Of a DNA stretch of 64,000 nucleotides, positions 17,598 through 25,353 are shown piece by piece. Below the pieces are notes generated by a model. It did not search any database, was not told the DNA's origin, and worked only from the letters and a program-made list of their open reading frames with translations. A program made the translations under genes and the position numbers. Source of the stretch: CAUZIZ01 sp965218775 (lineage in GTDB: Bacteria > Acidobacteriota > UBA6911 > RPQK01 > JAJDTT01); assembly GCA_965218775.1 (NCBI GenBank), contig CBDCLS010000006.1, forward strand, positions 1,240,001-1,304,000, written 5' to 3'. How positions within the stretch are numbered: position 1 is the first letter of the stretch; each line of letters begins with the position of its first letter.

Positions 17598-18936
17598 GGT
17601 TAAGCAACCGTTTTTCTGTAATTTTCTTTAGGGCCTGTAGGGAAGAATTGCTCCACTTGTGTTTTCCAGCCGGCCAGGTTCAGGTATTGCCGGCCGGTTA
17701 ACCACTCCTCGTGTATCTCTGCAAGCACAGCCGAGATGAGCCGCAGCGCCGACGCTTCGTGGGGAAAGATTCCCACCACCCGGGTTCGTCTCCGGATCTC
17801 CCGGTGCAGTCTCTCCAGTCCGTTGATGGTTCGGATCCTTCGCCACCAGCTCCTCGGAAAATCAAACACTGTCAGCCCTTCATCCACGTTCTCTTCCAGC
17901 CAGCTCACGAACTCCGGTGCAATCTTTTCGAACTTCTTGACGACTTTACCCTTGAGCTCCTCGGCATCTTCTCGAGACGGGGCATCGAAAATGTCCCGCA
18001 TGGCCTGGGCGATGCGGGGCTTGTCCTCTTTGCGGCGAGCATATTGTTGGGCGTTTTTACTCAGGTGAAACTGACAACGGTTCCAGGGCACCGACGGATA
18101 AACTGCCCGCCTGGCCGCCTTCAGTCCTTCGTGATCGTCACTGACAAACAGCTCGACCCCTCTCAGTCCACGCTTGTGCAGATCTCCCAGAAACCCTCGC
18201 CAATGCACCTCCGCTTCACTGATCCTGGTGCTCAGACCCAACACCTCCCGCGTTCCGAAACGATTGACTCCTATGGCTTTCAGGATGGCCACGTCCTGCA
18301 CCCTGCCGCCTCTTCGAACCTTCTCGTAGTGGGCATCCAGATACACGATCGGATACTCTCCCAGCTCCCGGCTTCGAAACTCTTCCAGCTCTTCGTCCAG
18401 CATCCCGGCCACTCTCGAGACCTGGGTGGCCGAGATCTCCAACCCACACAGCTGCTCCGTGATCTCGGTGACTTTCCTCGTCGAGACTCCCATCACATAC
18501 ATCTCGGCAATGGCCAGCTTCAGGGCCTTCTCCGAACGGCAACCCCTCTCCAGCGACTTGGGATAAAACCTCAACCCACGCACCTGTGGAATCTCCAAGT
18601 GCAGCTCTCCCACTCGAGTCTGAATCCGCTTGCCTTTGAATCCGTTTCGATAGCCTCGCCGACTGGCTGTTCTCTCGTACGCTTCCGCTCCCAGAAACTC
18701 GCTTCTTTCCAACTGCATGGCCACGTTGAACAGCTTCTCCAGGATTCCTCGAAAGGCTTCTGTTCCTTCCTCGATCAACTCCGCCAGGATCTCCCGTGGT
18801 ACTCTCTTTTCCAGGTCTGGGTTCATTTGATTCTCCTTGCCAGATAGACGTTTCTGTTTTTGGAGAATCCTGTCCCAGACCTCTGTCTTTCCGACCCAGG
18901 CCTGACCAGAATTTACAGAAAAGAAGTTACGCTACT
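17598..18936 (-). mobile_element. IS256-family insertion sequence
   Basis: 1339 bp. The ends are imperfect inverted repeats of about 24 bp sharing an identical inner TTTTCTGTAA. An 8-bp direct repeat ATGAGGGA flanks it (17590-17597 and 18937-18944), the size expected for this family. It splits the subtilase gene. Removing the element and one repeat restores the frame (GAT GAG GGA TTC GAC). Confidence 0.9.
17600..18826 (-). CDS. IS256-family transposase
   Basis: 408 residues, full length. The family signatures are present: YRNGFKGKRIQTRVGELHLEIP-type DNA-binding region, VYLDAHYEKVR (first Asp), GVELFVSDDHEGLKAA (second Asp) and the NRCQFHLSKNA block, with a C-terminal LERLHREIRRRTRVVGIFP segment carrying the catalytic Glu. 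The stop codon lies inside the left inverted repeat. Confidence 0.92.
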   Translation of the reverse strand: MNPDLEKRVPREILAELIEEGTEAFRGILEKLFNVAMQLERSEFLGAEAYERTASRRGYRNGFKGKRIQTRVGELHLEIPQVRGLRFYPKSLERGCRSEKALKLAIAEMYVMGVSTRKVTEITEQLCGLEISATQVSRVAGMLDEELEEFRSRELGEYPIVYLDAHYEKVRRGGRVQDVAILKAIGVNRFGTREVLGLSTRISEAEVHWRGFLGDLHKRGLRGVELFVSDDHEGLKAARRAVYPSVPWNRCQFHLSKNAQQYARRKEDKPRIAQAMRDIFDAPSREDAEELKGKVVKKFEKIAPEFVSWLEENVDEGLTVFDFPRSWWRRIRTINGLERLHREIRRRTRVVGIFPHEASALRLISAVLAEIHEEWLTGRQYLNLAGWKTQVEQFFPTGPKENYRKTVA

Positions 18937-18944
18937 ATGAGGGA

Positions 18945-19442
18945 TTCGACAGCGACGGGGATGGTGTCACCGTTTGCGGCGGTGACTGCGATGACAGCGA
19001 TTCCAGCGTCTCCCCGAATGCGCTCGAAGCCTGCCAGGATTTGGTTGACAATGACTGCGATGTCAGCATCGACTGCGATGACGCGGACTGCTCAACAGAC
19101 CCCTCATGCTCCGGTTCCTCCTGTGATCTGGGTCAGGACGGGGACTCCTGTTTTAACGACTCTGAGTGTTGTTCCAGTAAGTGCCGCGGGCCAAGTGGCC
19201 GAAAGACCTGCAAGGGAGGGGACAGCCCTGGTTGCACGGTCACGGAGACTCTGGAGGTGAGCTGTTTCGACGGTAAAGACAACGACTGTGACGGGGACGT
19301 CGATTGCCAGGACGTCAACTGTGCGGCTGCATGCGGCCCGGGGGGGTGCACCCTTTGGCAGCAGGGTGATCCATGCACGATCGATGCCGAGTGCTGTTCG
19401 GGAAGATGCCGAGGCTCAGCCAGCAAGCGAACCTGTAAATAG
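18945..19442 (+). pseudogene. Detached Cys/Asp-rich tail of the subtilase
   Basis: These 165 codons are in frame with 16203-17597 once the IS is removed, giving a 630-residue protease. They encode MopE-type metal-binding motifs (FDSDGDGVTVCGGDCDD and DLVDNDCDVSIDCDDADC), and two copies of a knottin-like Cys block (DSCFNDSECCSSKCRG and DPCTIDAECCSGRCRG) that each end KTCK or RTCK. Such tails usually bind calcium or hold the enzyme at the surface. There is no start or signal peptide of its own, so it is probably silent. Confidence 0.85.
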
Positions 19443-19911
19443 TAGGTCTCTGAGTGCGGGTTTACCCATTTTCGTTTTCCGAAAATGGCGTCCGGGAGTG
19501 GACCTTTCTGACTCCGCCCCTTCCAGACAGCTAGCTTATAAGCAGCCGCTGGAAGTCTCATGGGCGCCTTGTTCGCAAAGCCCAAAACTGGCAGCCTGTC
19601 TCATTGTCTTTATACCAGGGGCAGAGGTTCTTCGCCTGCACCCTCTCCTCAAGAACCTCCCAGTCCAGCATTCCCAGAGCCTGGAGTTGTGTCATGGGTT
19701 TTTTCCTTACGGCTATACTAGGCGTAAGATACGACACCCCAGGCTGTCGCGGTAGGGGGAAGAGGCGGCTCTGGGCCGGAATGACGGCGAGAGGGTGGCG
19801 TTTCTGGACGCGTTCGTGAGGGGGACGACGGCCAGGTCAAGTTGATGTTCCCCCAGGGTCGATGGAGAATTGGGCCAGCAGAATCAAACCAAGCTACGAG
19901 GGGAAACTACA
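19443..19911. other. Region of fragments
   Basis: No intact gene. It contains the hypothetical-protein fragment at 19601-19695 and an ACGACACCCC sequence at about 19729 that resembles the outer part of the IS1182 inverted repeat. Confidence 0.4.
19601..19695 (-). pseudogene. Fragment related to the 8439-8774 hypothetical gene
   Basis: From an ATG at 19695 the minus strand reads LQALGMLDWEVLEERVQAKN, then LCPWYKDNET, matching the middle of the 111-residue protein at 8439-8774. Both ends of the protein are missing. Confidence 0.6.
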
Positions 19912-20166
19912 ATGAAAGTTAACGTGAGAGCACTGGGCTACAGCTTTGCTTTGCTATGGGGAGGAGCCGTCTTCATAACTGGCAGTGCAAATTTGATCTG
20001 GCCCACCTATGGCACTGGGTTCCTGGAAGTACTTGCTTCAGTTTATCCGGGATACCAAGGTACGGCTTCGGTTACCCAGGTCCTTGTGGGAACCTTCAGC
20101 GGCCTTGTGGACGGTTTCGTGGGCGGGCTGGTATTGGGCTGGATTTACAATCTCTTTGCGAGATAG
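19912..20166 (+). CDS. Small two-helix membrane protein (holin-like annotation family)
   Basis: 84 residues from the ATG at 19912, which has GAGGGGAAACTACA in front of it. Two hydrophobic helices (ALLWGGAVFITGSANLIW and VGTFSGLVDGFVGGLVLGWIY) flank a loop with FLEVLASVYPGYQG. Chromosomal proteins of this pattern are commonly labelled bacteriophage holin in automatic annotation, without phage context. No phage gene is near it. Function unknown; an inner-membrane location is inferred. Confidence 0.65.
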   Translation: MKVNVRALGYSFALLWGGAVFITGSANLIWPTYGTGFLEVLASVYPGYQGTASVTQVLVGTFSGLVDGFVGGLVLGWIYNLFAR

Positions 20167-20207
20167 AAATGGGGGCATGGGAATTCTTCCGCTCAGGCAC
20201 CGAAAGT

Positions 20208-20300
20208 ATTTGAATCCTGAAGGGATTCCGGATTCCAGCCCAGGGTTTCCGAACCCTGGGTCAACGGCGTCCCCTTTTGACTTCAACCCTGCAAGGGATG
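20208..20300 (+). repeat. CCCAGGG palindromic repeat, copy 1
   Basis: Contains AATCCTGAAGGGATT, then a CCCAGGGTTTCCGAACCCTGGG hairpin split over a short loop, then CAACCCTGCAAGGGATGCG. The same order is found at 34500-34595 and, inverted and partly, at 20392-20453. REP/BIME-like in organisation. Confidence 0.65.
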
Positions 20301-20391
20301 CGTAAACAGGAGTTATGTCACTTCCAAATATCCTCGAAAGGGCCTGGATGAAGCTCCCCCCAACCCCTACAGATTGATTCCTGAAGAAGTC

Positions 20392-20453
20392 CTTACCTTT
20401 CCCAGGGTTCGGAAACCCTGGGCTAGAATACACAATCCCGTTGGGATTGACCT
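20392..20453 (-). repeat. CCCAGGG palindromic repeat, copy 2 (inverted)
   Basis: The hairpin arms CCCAGGGTT and AACCCTGGG and the AATCCCGTTGGGATTGACC flank are present in the opposite orientation to copy 1, about 90 bases away. The two copies face each other. Confidence 0.6.
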
Positions 20454-20731
20454 CGACTTCAGGACGCTGGAAACAGACGACCCAGTCTCACGGACTCAAC
20501 ACTGCTTATCGACATGCGTGGTGCTGTCCGGACCCTGACGTTGACTTTCACGACACCCTCGTCCAGGCCCGCTTGGGCTTAACTCGCTCGATCTATCCAG
20601 ACTCCGTATGGTAGAAAGGGATCCCTCTATCCGTCCGATTAACATATACGACTCGCTAGCTCAGATTGCCTTGGAGGTCCGAAAGTTCTAGAATTTAGAA
20701 AAGTCCTCATTAGATCTTTCGGGGGAATATC
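20454..20731. other. Intergenic stretch before the kinase stump
   Basis: No gene. At 20546-20562 lies CTTTCACGACACCCTCG, which matches the IS1182-type end at 10846-10861 with one change, but no transposase sequence adjoins it. At 20663-20700 there is a weak third copy of the dispersed motif seen at 3532 and 8990, possibly a promoter for the kinase. Confidence 0.35.
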
Positions 20732-20974
20732 GTGGTCGGCCAGACCGTCTCCCATTACAAGATTCTGGAAAAGCTTGGCGAAGGAGGTATGGGCGAGGTC
20801 TATCTGGCCCAGGACAGCGGCCCCCTGGACCGAGAGGTCGCCCTCAAGTTCGTGTCCAGGAAATCCAAACGGAGCCAACCCTTAAAGCGGAAAACCCGAG
20901 ACTGCTGCGTCCAGCAGGAGACGCCGACCCACATCAACATCGTTCAAACTGGTTTGAAGAACTCAAGCGGCTAG
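20732..20974 (+). pseudogene. Ser/Thr kinase, N-terminal stump
   Basis: A GTG start gives VGQTVSHYKILEKLGEGGMG followed by EVYLAQD and REVALKFVS: the glycine-rich loop and the VAIK lysine strand of a bacterial PASTA/Pkn-type kinase. After about 50 residues the sequence degenerates (RKSKRSQPLKRKTRDCC), with only HINIVQT recalling the kinase pattern, and stops at 80 residues. No catalytic loop exists, so it cannot be active. Confidence 0.8.
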
Positions 20975-20992
20975 CACCGACAGACAATTGAG

Positions 20993-22660
20993 ATGAGCGA
21001 GCAAAGACCTTCACTTTCGTACCCCTGTCTCCGCTGGGTGAACCCTCAAGGGGAGCAGGAGCTCCACAATGTCAGTGGTCTGGAAAGCTCCATTGGTCGA
21101 AGTCCGGACTCGGACATCACGCTCTTCGATTCTCGCGTTTCCCGCCAGCACGCCAGAATCGTCAAAGCTGAAGAGGGATATTCCATTGTTGATGCTCGCA
21201 GCACCCATGGCACTTTCGTCAATCGGGAACGCATCACCGAACGGTTTCTGAAGCACGGCGACCGCATCCTTGTGGGGCGGGTTGAGTTGAGGTTCCTGTT
21301 GCAACCTCTGGTCACTGATCACCTTCCCCTTGACAGCACCGATAGCAAGAGTCTGGAGAATTCGCTCGAGCAGTTCGCAAAGGTGGTCTCCTCTCCAGAG
21401 GATTCCCCGTATGCGGAGCTGGAAAAGCTCCGCCATATCCTCGATTTTCAGTATCAGTGGGGACAGCAGTTCTCGGATGAACATGCCTTCCGGCAGATCC
21501 TGCATTCTACCCTTCAGATCAGCGGTGCAGAGAGGGGCTTCATCCTGGTGAAGCAGAAGGGCCGCTTTGAGTATGCGGTTGGATTGGACGGCGAGGGCCG
21601 GGTCCTCACCGAATCGGAGTTTCGTGCCAGTCACACGGTGGTGGATCAGGTTGCGGCCCGTGGAGAACCGCTCTTCCTCACAGGAGGCATCGGGGGAGAA
21701 CTGGCAGAACAGCAGAGCATCCTTGAGATGCGCCTGCAGGCGGTGGCCTGTCTGCCTTTGCGAGGTATCTCGCCCGAGTTCAACAGACCCCAGATCCTGG
21801 GAATCCTCTACCTGGACAGCACCAAAGCCATGCACGCGCTGTCCGGACTCGACCAGAAGGTCTTGACCAAGCTGGCCTCGGAGGGTGAGGGTGTGCTGGA
21901 GAAGGTGGAGTTGGTCAAGAGTATTAAGGAGCGGAACCAGTTCGAAAAGGAACTGGCAGTCGCCCACGACATTCAGAGGAACCTCCTTCCTCATTCACTC
22001 CCCGAATTTGCCCACTTCCAGATCTGCGCCTACTGTGAGCCCACCCGTCACGTGGGAGGGGATTTCTATGATTTTCTTCAGGTCAGGCCCCGGGCACTCG
22101 TGGGGGTGTTGGCTGATGTGTCGGGAAAGGGAGTCCCGGCAGCGCTCCTGAGTGCCCTGCTTCAGGGGGCTCTGGACATGGAGTGCCGATCCTCTGGGGA
22201 GTTGGAGACCGCTCTGGAGAGGGTGAACCAACTCCTGTTCGACAGGTCTCGCAGCAATGACTTCGCCACTTTGTTCGCCTTCTCCCTGAACCCCGAGGGC
22301 CAGGGACACTATGTCAGTGCAGGGCACAACCCGGCCTATCTCTTGCGAGCTTCGAACGGAGAGATTGAGAAACTCACCGAGGGTGGTTTGATCCTGGGGG
22401 CCTTTGGATCGGCGTCCTATCAATCCGAGGCTCTACGACTGACTCCCGGGGATGTTCTGATGGTCTACTCAGACGGGATCACAGAGGCCGAGAACCCTGA
22501 AAGCGAGATGTTTGGCGAGAAGCGGCTGCAGGAGGTATTCAAGAGGCATGGATTTGCCGAGCTGGAAGTTTTGAAGCAGCACATTCTCGAGTCGATTGAC
22601 GAGTTCACCCAGAGCAAGCCGCAAATGGACGATATGACCCTGCTGCTGCTGCGGCACTGA
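20993..22660 (+). CDS. FHA-GAF-PP2C (SpoIIE/RsbU-type) protein phosphatase
   Basis: 555 residues, no signal, cytoplasmic. An FHA domain comes first (GRSPDSD at 35-41, SRQHARI at 50-56), which binds phosphothreonine. A GAF domain spans about 145-300. A short coiled linker (KSIKERNQFEKELAVAHDIQRNLLP) leads to a metal-dependent SpoIIE-type phosphatase with GGDFYD (355-360), ADVSGKG (374-380), AGHNPAYLL (443-451), YSDGITEAE (492-500) and QMDDMTLLLLRH at the end. It probably dephosphorylates an anti-anti-sigma factor or kinase targets. The kinase stump just upstream, 18 bases away, suggests it once had a kinase partner in the same operon. Confidence 0.93.
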   Translation: MSEQRPSLSYPCLRWVNPQGEQELHNVSGLESSIGRSPDSDITLFDSRVSRQHARIVKAEEGYSIVDARSTHGTFVNRERITERFLKHGDRILVGRVELRFLLQPLVTDHLPLDSTDSKSLENSLEQFAKVVSSPEDSPYAELEKLRHILDFQYQWGQQFSDEHAFRQILHSTLQISGAERGFILVKQKGRFEYAVGLDGEGRVLTESEFRASHTVVDQVAARGEPLFLTGGIGGELAEQQSILEMRLQAVACLPLRGISPEFNRPQILGILYLDSTKAMHALSGLDQKVLTKLASEGEGVLEKVELVKSIKERNQFEKELAVAHDIQRNLLPHSLPEFAHFQICAYCEPTRHVGGDFYDFLQVRPRALVGVLADVSGKGVPAALLSALLQGALDMECRSSGELETALERVNQLLFDRSRSNDFATLFAFSLNPEGQGHYVSAGHNPAYLLRASNGEIEKLTEGGLILGAFGSASYQSEALRLTPGDVLMVYSDGITEAENPESEMFGEKRLQEVFKRHGFAELEVLKQHILESIDEFTQSKPQMDDMTLLLLRH

Positions 22661-22733
22661 AGGCCCGCCCCATCAAACTGATACTTCTTGACGCCTGATC
22701 GCGGTGTACAGAGGGAGCGAGATGATGCGCTAG

Positions 22734-22908
22734 CCCGCATTTCTCATCGCCTGTCGTAGCGAGGCGTCGCAAGGGCCGTCCTGGCAAGGCTTGCGACCGA
22801 GGCCTCCGCAGTCGTACTTGTACAGTACGTCGAGGAGGCCGACCGAGCGAAACACAGCCAGGGCGGATGATTGCGGCGACGTAGTAGACCGGCGATGAGA
22901 AATGCGGG
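22734..22908 (+). mobile_element. 175-bp miniature inverted-repeat element, copy C
   Basis: Exactly 175 bp with the same ends; CTAG flanks both sides (22730-22733 and 22909-22912). Confidence 0.9.
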
Positions 22909-22984
22909 CTAGTTGTCGTCGGCTCAATCCCTACCCAACTCTCTCAACCCTGGCCCTGCTATCGACGACCATCCCCTGATCAAC

Positions 22985-23229
22985 GACTGGCCTTTCGTAC
23001 TCGGCCTTGGTCCATTCCCGGATGGGTCTCATGGGCTGGTGCGGACCCCGTTGACGAAGTCCCGGTAGACTGAGACATAGCGCTGCTGGACAGTGTCCCA
23101 GAAGGCCAGATTGGGCGAGTCGAAGGCGCCGTCCGTGATAGTGGGTTCCTCTTGCATCTCCCGCCAGTGGATGGCGTCCGGGGAGACGAAGGCGCTCAAA
23201 CGTGAGCCCGCGAGGCAGTTTGACAGCAC
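22985..23229 (-). pseudogene. Internal fragment of a beta-propeller gene
   Basis: The minus strand encodes LSAFVSPDAIHWREMQEEP, then GAFDSPNLAFWDTVQQRYV and YRDFVNGVR, the middle blades of the propeller family (compare FDALNVVFWDSFRKKYV in 6345-7769). The frame shifts after NGVRTSP, and neither N- nor C-terminal parts are present. Confidence 0.8.
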
Positions 23230-23287
23230 CGAGGGTCCGTCAAGGAAACCAGGTCGTTGGTCCTACACCGGTGAGTTCTTATGCGTG

Positions 23288-24262
23288 TTACCACTGCACG
23301 ATCTTGGGCACATATGGCTCTTCAAGGTAAGCCACATCATCTGCAGACAGTTGGATCGCCTCTGCCGCCAGCGCCTCTTCCAGATGGTGCATTTTCGTCG
23401 CGCCAATGATTGGGCTGGTGATACCCGGCTTGCACAGGATCCATGCAATCGCCACCTGCGCCGAGGATACCCCCAGTTTCTCACCCAGCTTGACAGCGCG
23501 ATCCAGTGTTTCCCAATCCGCATCGCTGTTATACAGTCGGTGTGACTTGCGATCTTCCTCGGAACGCCGGGTATTGTCGGCGTTGCGCGCCCGGTTCCCA
23601 GCCAGGAACCCGCGGCCAATCGGACTCCAGGGGATGATGCCAATACCCTCGTCAATACAGTACGGAATCATCTCGCGTTCTTCTTCGCGGTAGGCAAGAT
23701 TATAGTGATTTTGCATGGCAACAAAACGTGTCCAGCCGTTGCGCGCGGCAACCCCGTTGGCCTGGGCAAACTGCCAGGCCCACATACTCGACGCACCGAT
23801 GTAGCGCGCTTTGCCTGCCTTCACTACGTCATGCAACGCTTCCATTGTTTCCGCGATGGGTGTCTGGTCGTCCCAGCGATGAATCTGGTACAGGTCAACA
23901 TCATCGAGCCCAAGCCGCTTGAGCGAAGCATCAATACCTTCCATGATGTGTTTGCGCGACAACCCCACTTGGTTGGGCTGCTCCCCCATCGCACCGCGCA
24001 CCTTCGTCGCCACCACATACTCATCGCGACGATTGAACAGGGTTTTGAGCAAACGCCCGGTAATCTCCTCACTGACCCCAAGTGAATAGACATCCGCGGT
24101 ATCGAAGAAATTTACCCCGGCTTCGACAGCGTGCTGAACCATCGGGCGCGCCTGATCTTCTGGCAGCGACCACTTGAGGATGGTCGGGTCGCCATATGAC
24201 ATCATGCCCAGACATATGCGGGAGACCTTGAGTCCAGCTTGTCCCAGGTTGACATAGTCCAT
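23288..24262 (-). CDS. Aldo/keto reductase
   Basis: 324-325 residues with a complete (alpha/beta)8 aldo-keto reductase pattern: NLGQAGLKVSRICLGMMSYG at the start, NFFDTADVYSLGVSEE with the catalytic Asp and Tyr, VVATKVRG with the Lys, YQIHRWDDQTPI with the His, and PIIGATKMHHLEEA for NADPH binding. It is close to the YajO/YghZ type, which reduces aldehydes and ketones. Two adjacent ATGs exist; the second (24262) is the usual family start. It is monocistronic here. Confidence 0.92.
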   Translation of the reverse strand: MDYVNLGQAGLKVSRICLGMMSYGDPTILKWSLPEDQARPMVQHAVEAGVNFFDTADVYSLGVSEEITGRLLKTLFNRRDEYVVATKVRGAMGEQPNQVGLSRKHIMEGIDASLKRLGLDDVDLYQIHRWDDQTPIAETMEALHDVVKAGKARYIGASSMWAWQFAQANGVAARNGWTRFVAMQNHYNLAYREEEREMIPYCIDEGIGIIPWSPIGRGFLAGNRARNADNTRRSEEDRKSHRLYNSDADWETLDRAVKLGEKLGVSSAQVAIAWILCKPGITSPIIGATKMHHLEEALAAEAIQLSADDVAYLEEPYVPKIVQW

Positions 24263-24373
24263 CATCTATTCTCCTGCTGTGTACGTCTTGGTTAGAGTTC
24301 GGACACCGACGAATTCGATTCAATCCAGCTGGCATTTGTCGTAGCGATGGTCTCCAGGCCGCCGTGCGTCGAG

Positions 24374-24517
24374 CTAGGAGCCTGTCCCGTAGCTCTCCGG
24401 CATCACTGGCCGACCGGTTCTTGGACTGATGTCGTCCGGGAGGGGCCGCAGTATTCCTCCATCTATGCGAGCCACGCCGATAAGCTCTGCTGCTCTGCGT
24501 ACTTCCTGTTGCTGCAC
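24374..24517 (-). pseudogene. Short gene remnant of uncertain origin
   Basis: A GTG-started 47-residue frame reads VQQQEVRRAAELIGVARIDG, then GILRPLPDDISPRTG. This resembles the first 40 residues of 2-keto-4-pentenoate hydratase/fumarylacetoacetase-like proteins, which open with a helix and a P-LP---P motif. The remainder is missing. The assignment is tentative. Confidence 0.25.
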
Positions 24518-24594
24518 CTTGTTGCCCTCCCGCCCTCGAGGTCCTGTCCGGAGTCCTCATAGCTCCAACCTTGCAGTAGCAGATGATTCTCGAG

Positions 24595-24933
24595 TCAGGT
24601 ACGGTCTTTCACCAATCTTTCGAAGAGGACCTCATCGATTTCGCGACGTCCGTCGAAAAGAGCGAGCACGAAGACACGATCCTCGGAGACACGGTACAGC
24701 AGTCTGTAGGGTCTTACCAGGAGTTCCCGAAACGTCCGAACCCCGAACCCGGAGAGTTCCGGAACCAGGCGGCCTCGATGGGGAGAAACGTCCAGGGTAG
24801 ACGCCTTAGTTTTCAACCTTCGAGCCACTTTTCGCGCGTCTGTGGGGGAGTCAGCGGCGAGGTATGCGACGAGATCCACCAGGTCGTGCGTTGCGGCCCG
24901 CGCCCACAGGACACGGTAGCACTCCCTATCCAT
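24595..24933 (-). CDS. RelE/ParE-family toxin
   Basis: Start chosen at the ATG at 24933, which overlaps the antitoxin stop by 8 bases, giving 112 residues (the frame itself is open further upstream to 25032). Features: YRVLWARAATHDLVDLVAYLA helix pair, RLKTKASTLDVSPHRGRLVPEL, VRTFRELLVRPYRLLYRV and the terminal VFVLALFDGRREIDEVL strand with a conserved Arg. This is the RelE/ParE fold; ParE types poison gyrase and RelE types cleave mRNA, which cannot be decided here. Partner of 24926-25213. Confidence 0.85.
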   Translation of the reverse strand: MDRECYRVLWARAATHDLVDLVAYLAADSPTDARKVARRLKTKASTLDVSPHRGRLVPELSGFGVRTFRELLVRPYRLLYRVSEDRVFVLALFDGRREIDEVLFERLVKDRT

Positions 24934-25213
24934 CCCGTTCCGCTCGTCGAATCGCTGCCTCAGCCTCTGCAAAAGCCTCTTCCTGAGAGGCGGTCCTGCC
25001 TGCTTCCACGTCGGCTTCGGAATGGGCCGCAAGTTTGAGTAGCCCCATTGACTTGCGCCACATGTCGTAGGTTTCGACTCCCATGACAGCCACCTTGGCT
25101 TCGCCGTTCTGTGTGATGACCATCGTTCTTCCGCTTTCCGAGACCTCCCGGACCAGTTCGGCGGTGCGATTTTTCAGATAGGTAATAGGCTTGATCTGTT
25201 CCTTGAAATCCAC
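24926..25213 (-). CDS. Phd/YefM-family antitoxin
   Basis: 95 residues. KPITYLKNRTAELVREVSESGR is followed by MVITQNGEAKVAVMGVETYD, the standard Phd/YefM DNA-binding domain. The C-terminal Ala/Glu-rich tail (EEAFAEAEAAIRRAERDG) would wrap the toxin. It should bind its own promoter and repress the operon. Confidence 0.88.
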   Translation of the reverse strand: MDFKEQIKPITYLKNRTAELVREVSESGRTMVITQNGEAKVAVMGVETYDMWRKSMGLLKLAAHSEADVEAGRTASQEEAFAEAEAAIRRAERDG

Positions 25214-25353
25214 TGATAACTCCTTTCACATAGGTCAGAATATAGAACATGATTATGACTTATACAACTCAAGTCGGGCTTTGAACCGGGACCTCGGACG
25301 GCCTGGGATAGAGGAAGCCTGGGCAAGGCGGTGGTGCTGGGGAATCCTCAACT

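Noticed and set aside
17711..18847. 378-residue frame antisense to the IS256 transposase
   Set aside because: Same reasoning; extends beyond the IS end and has no family motif.
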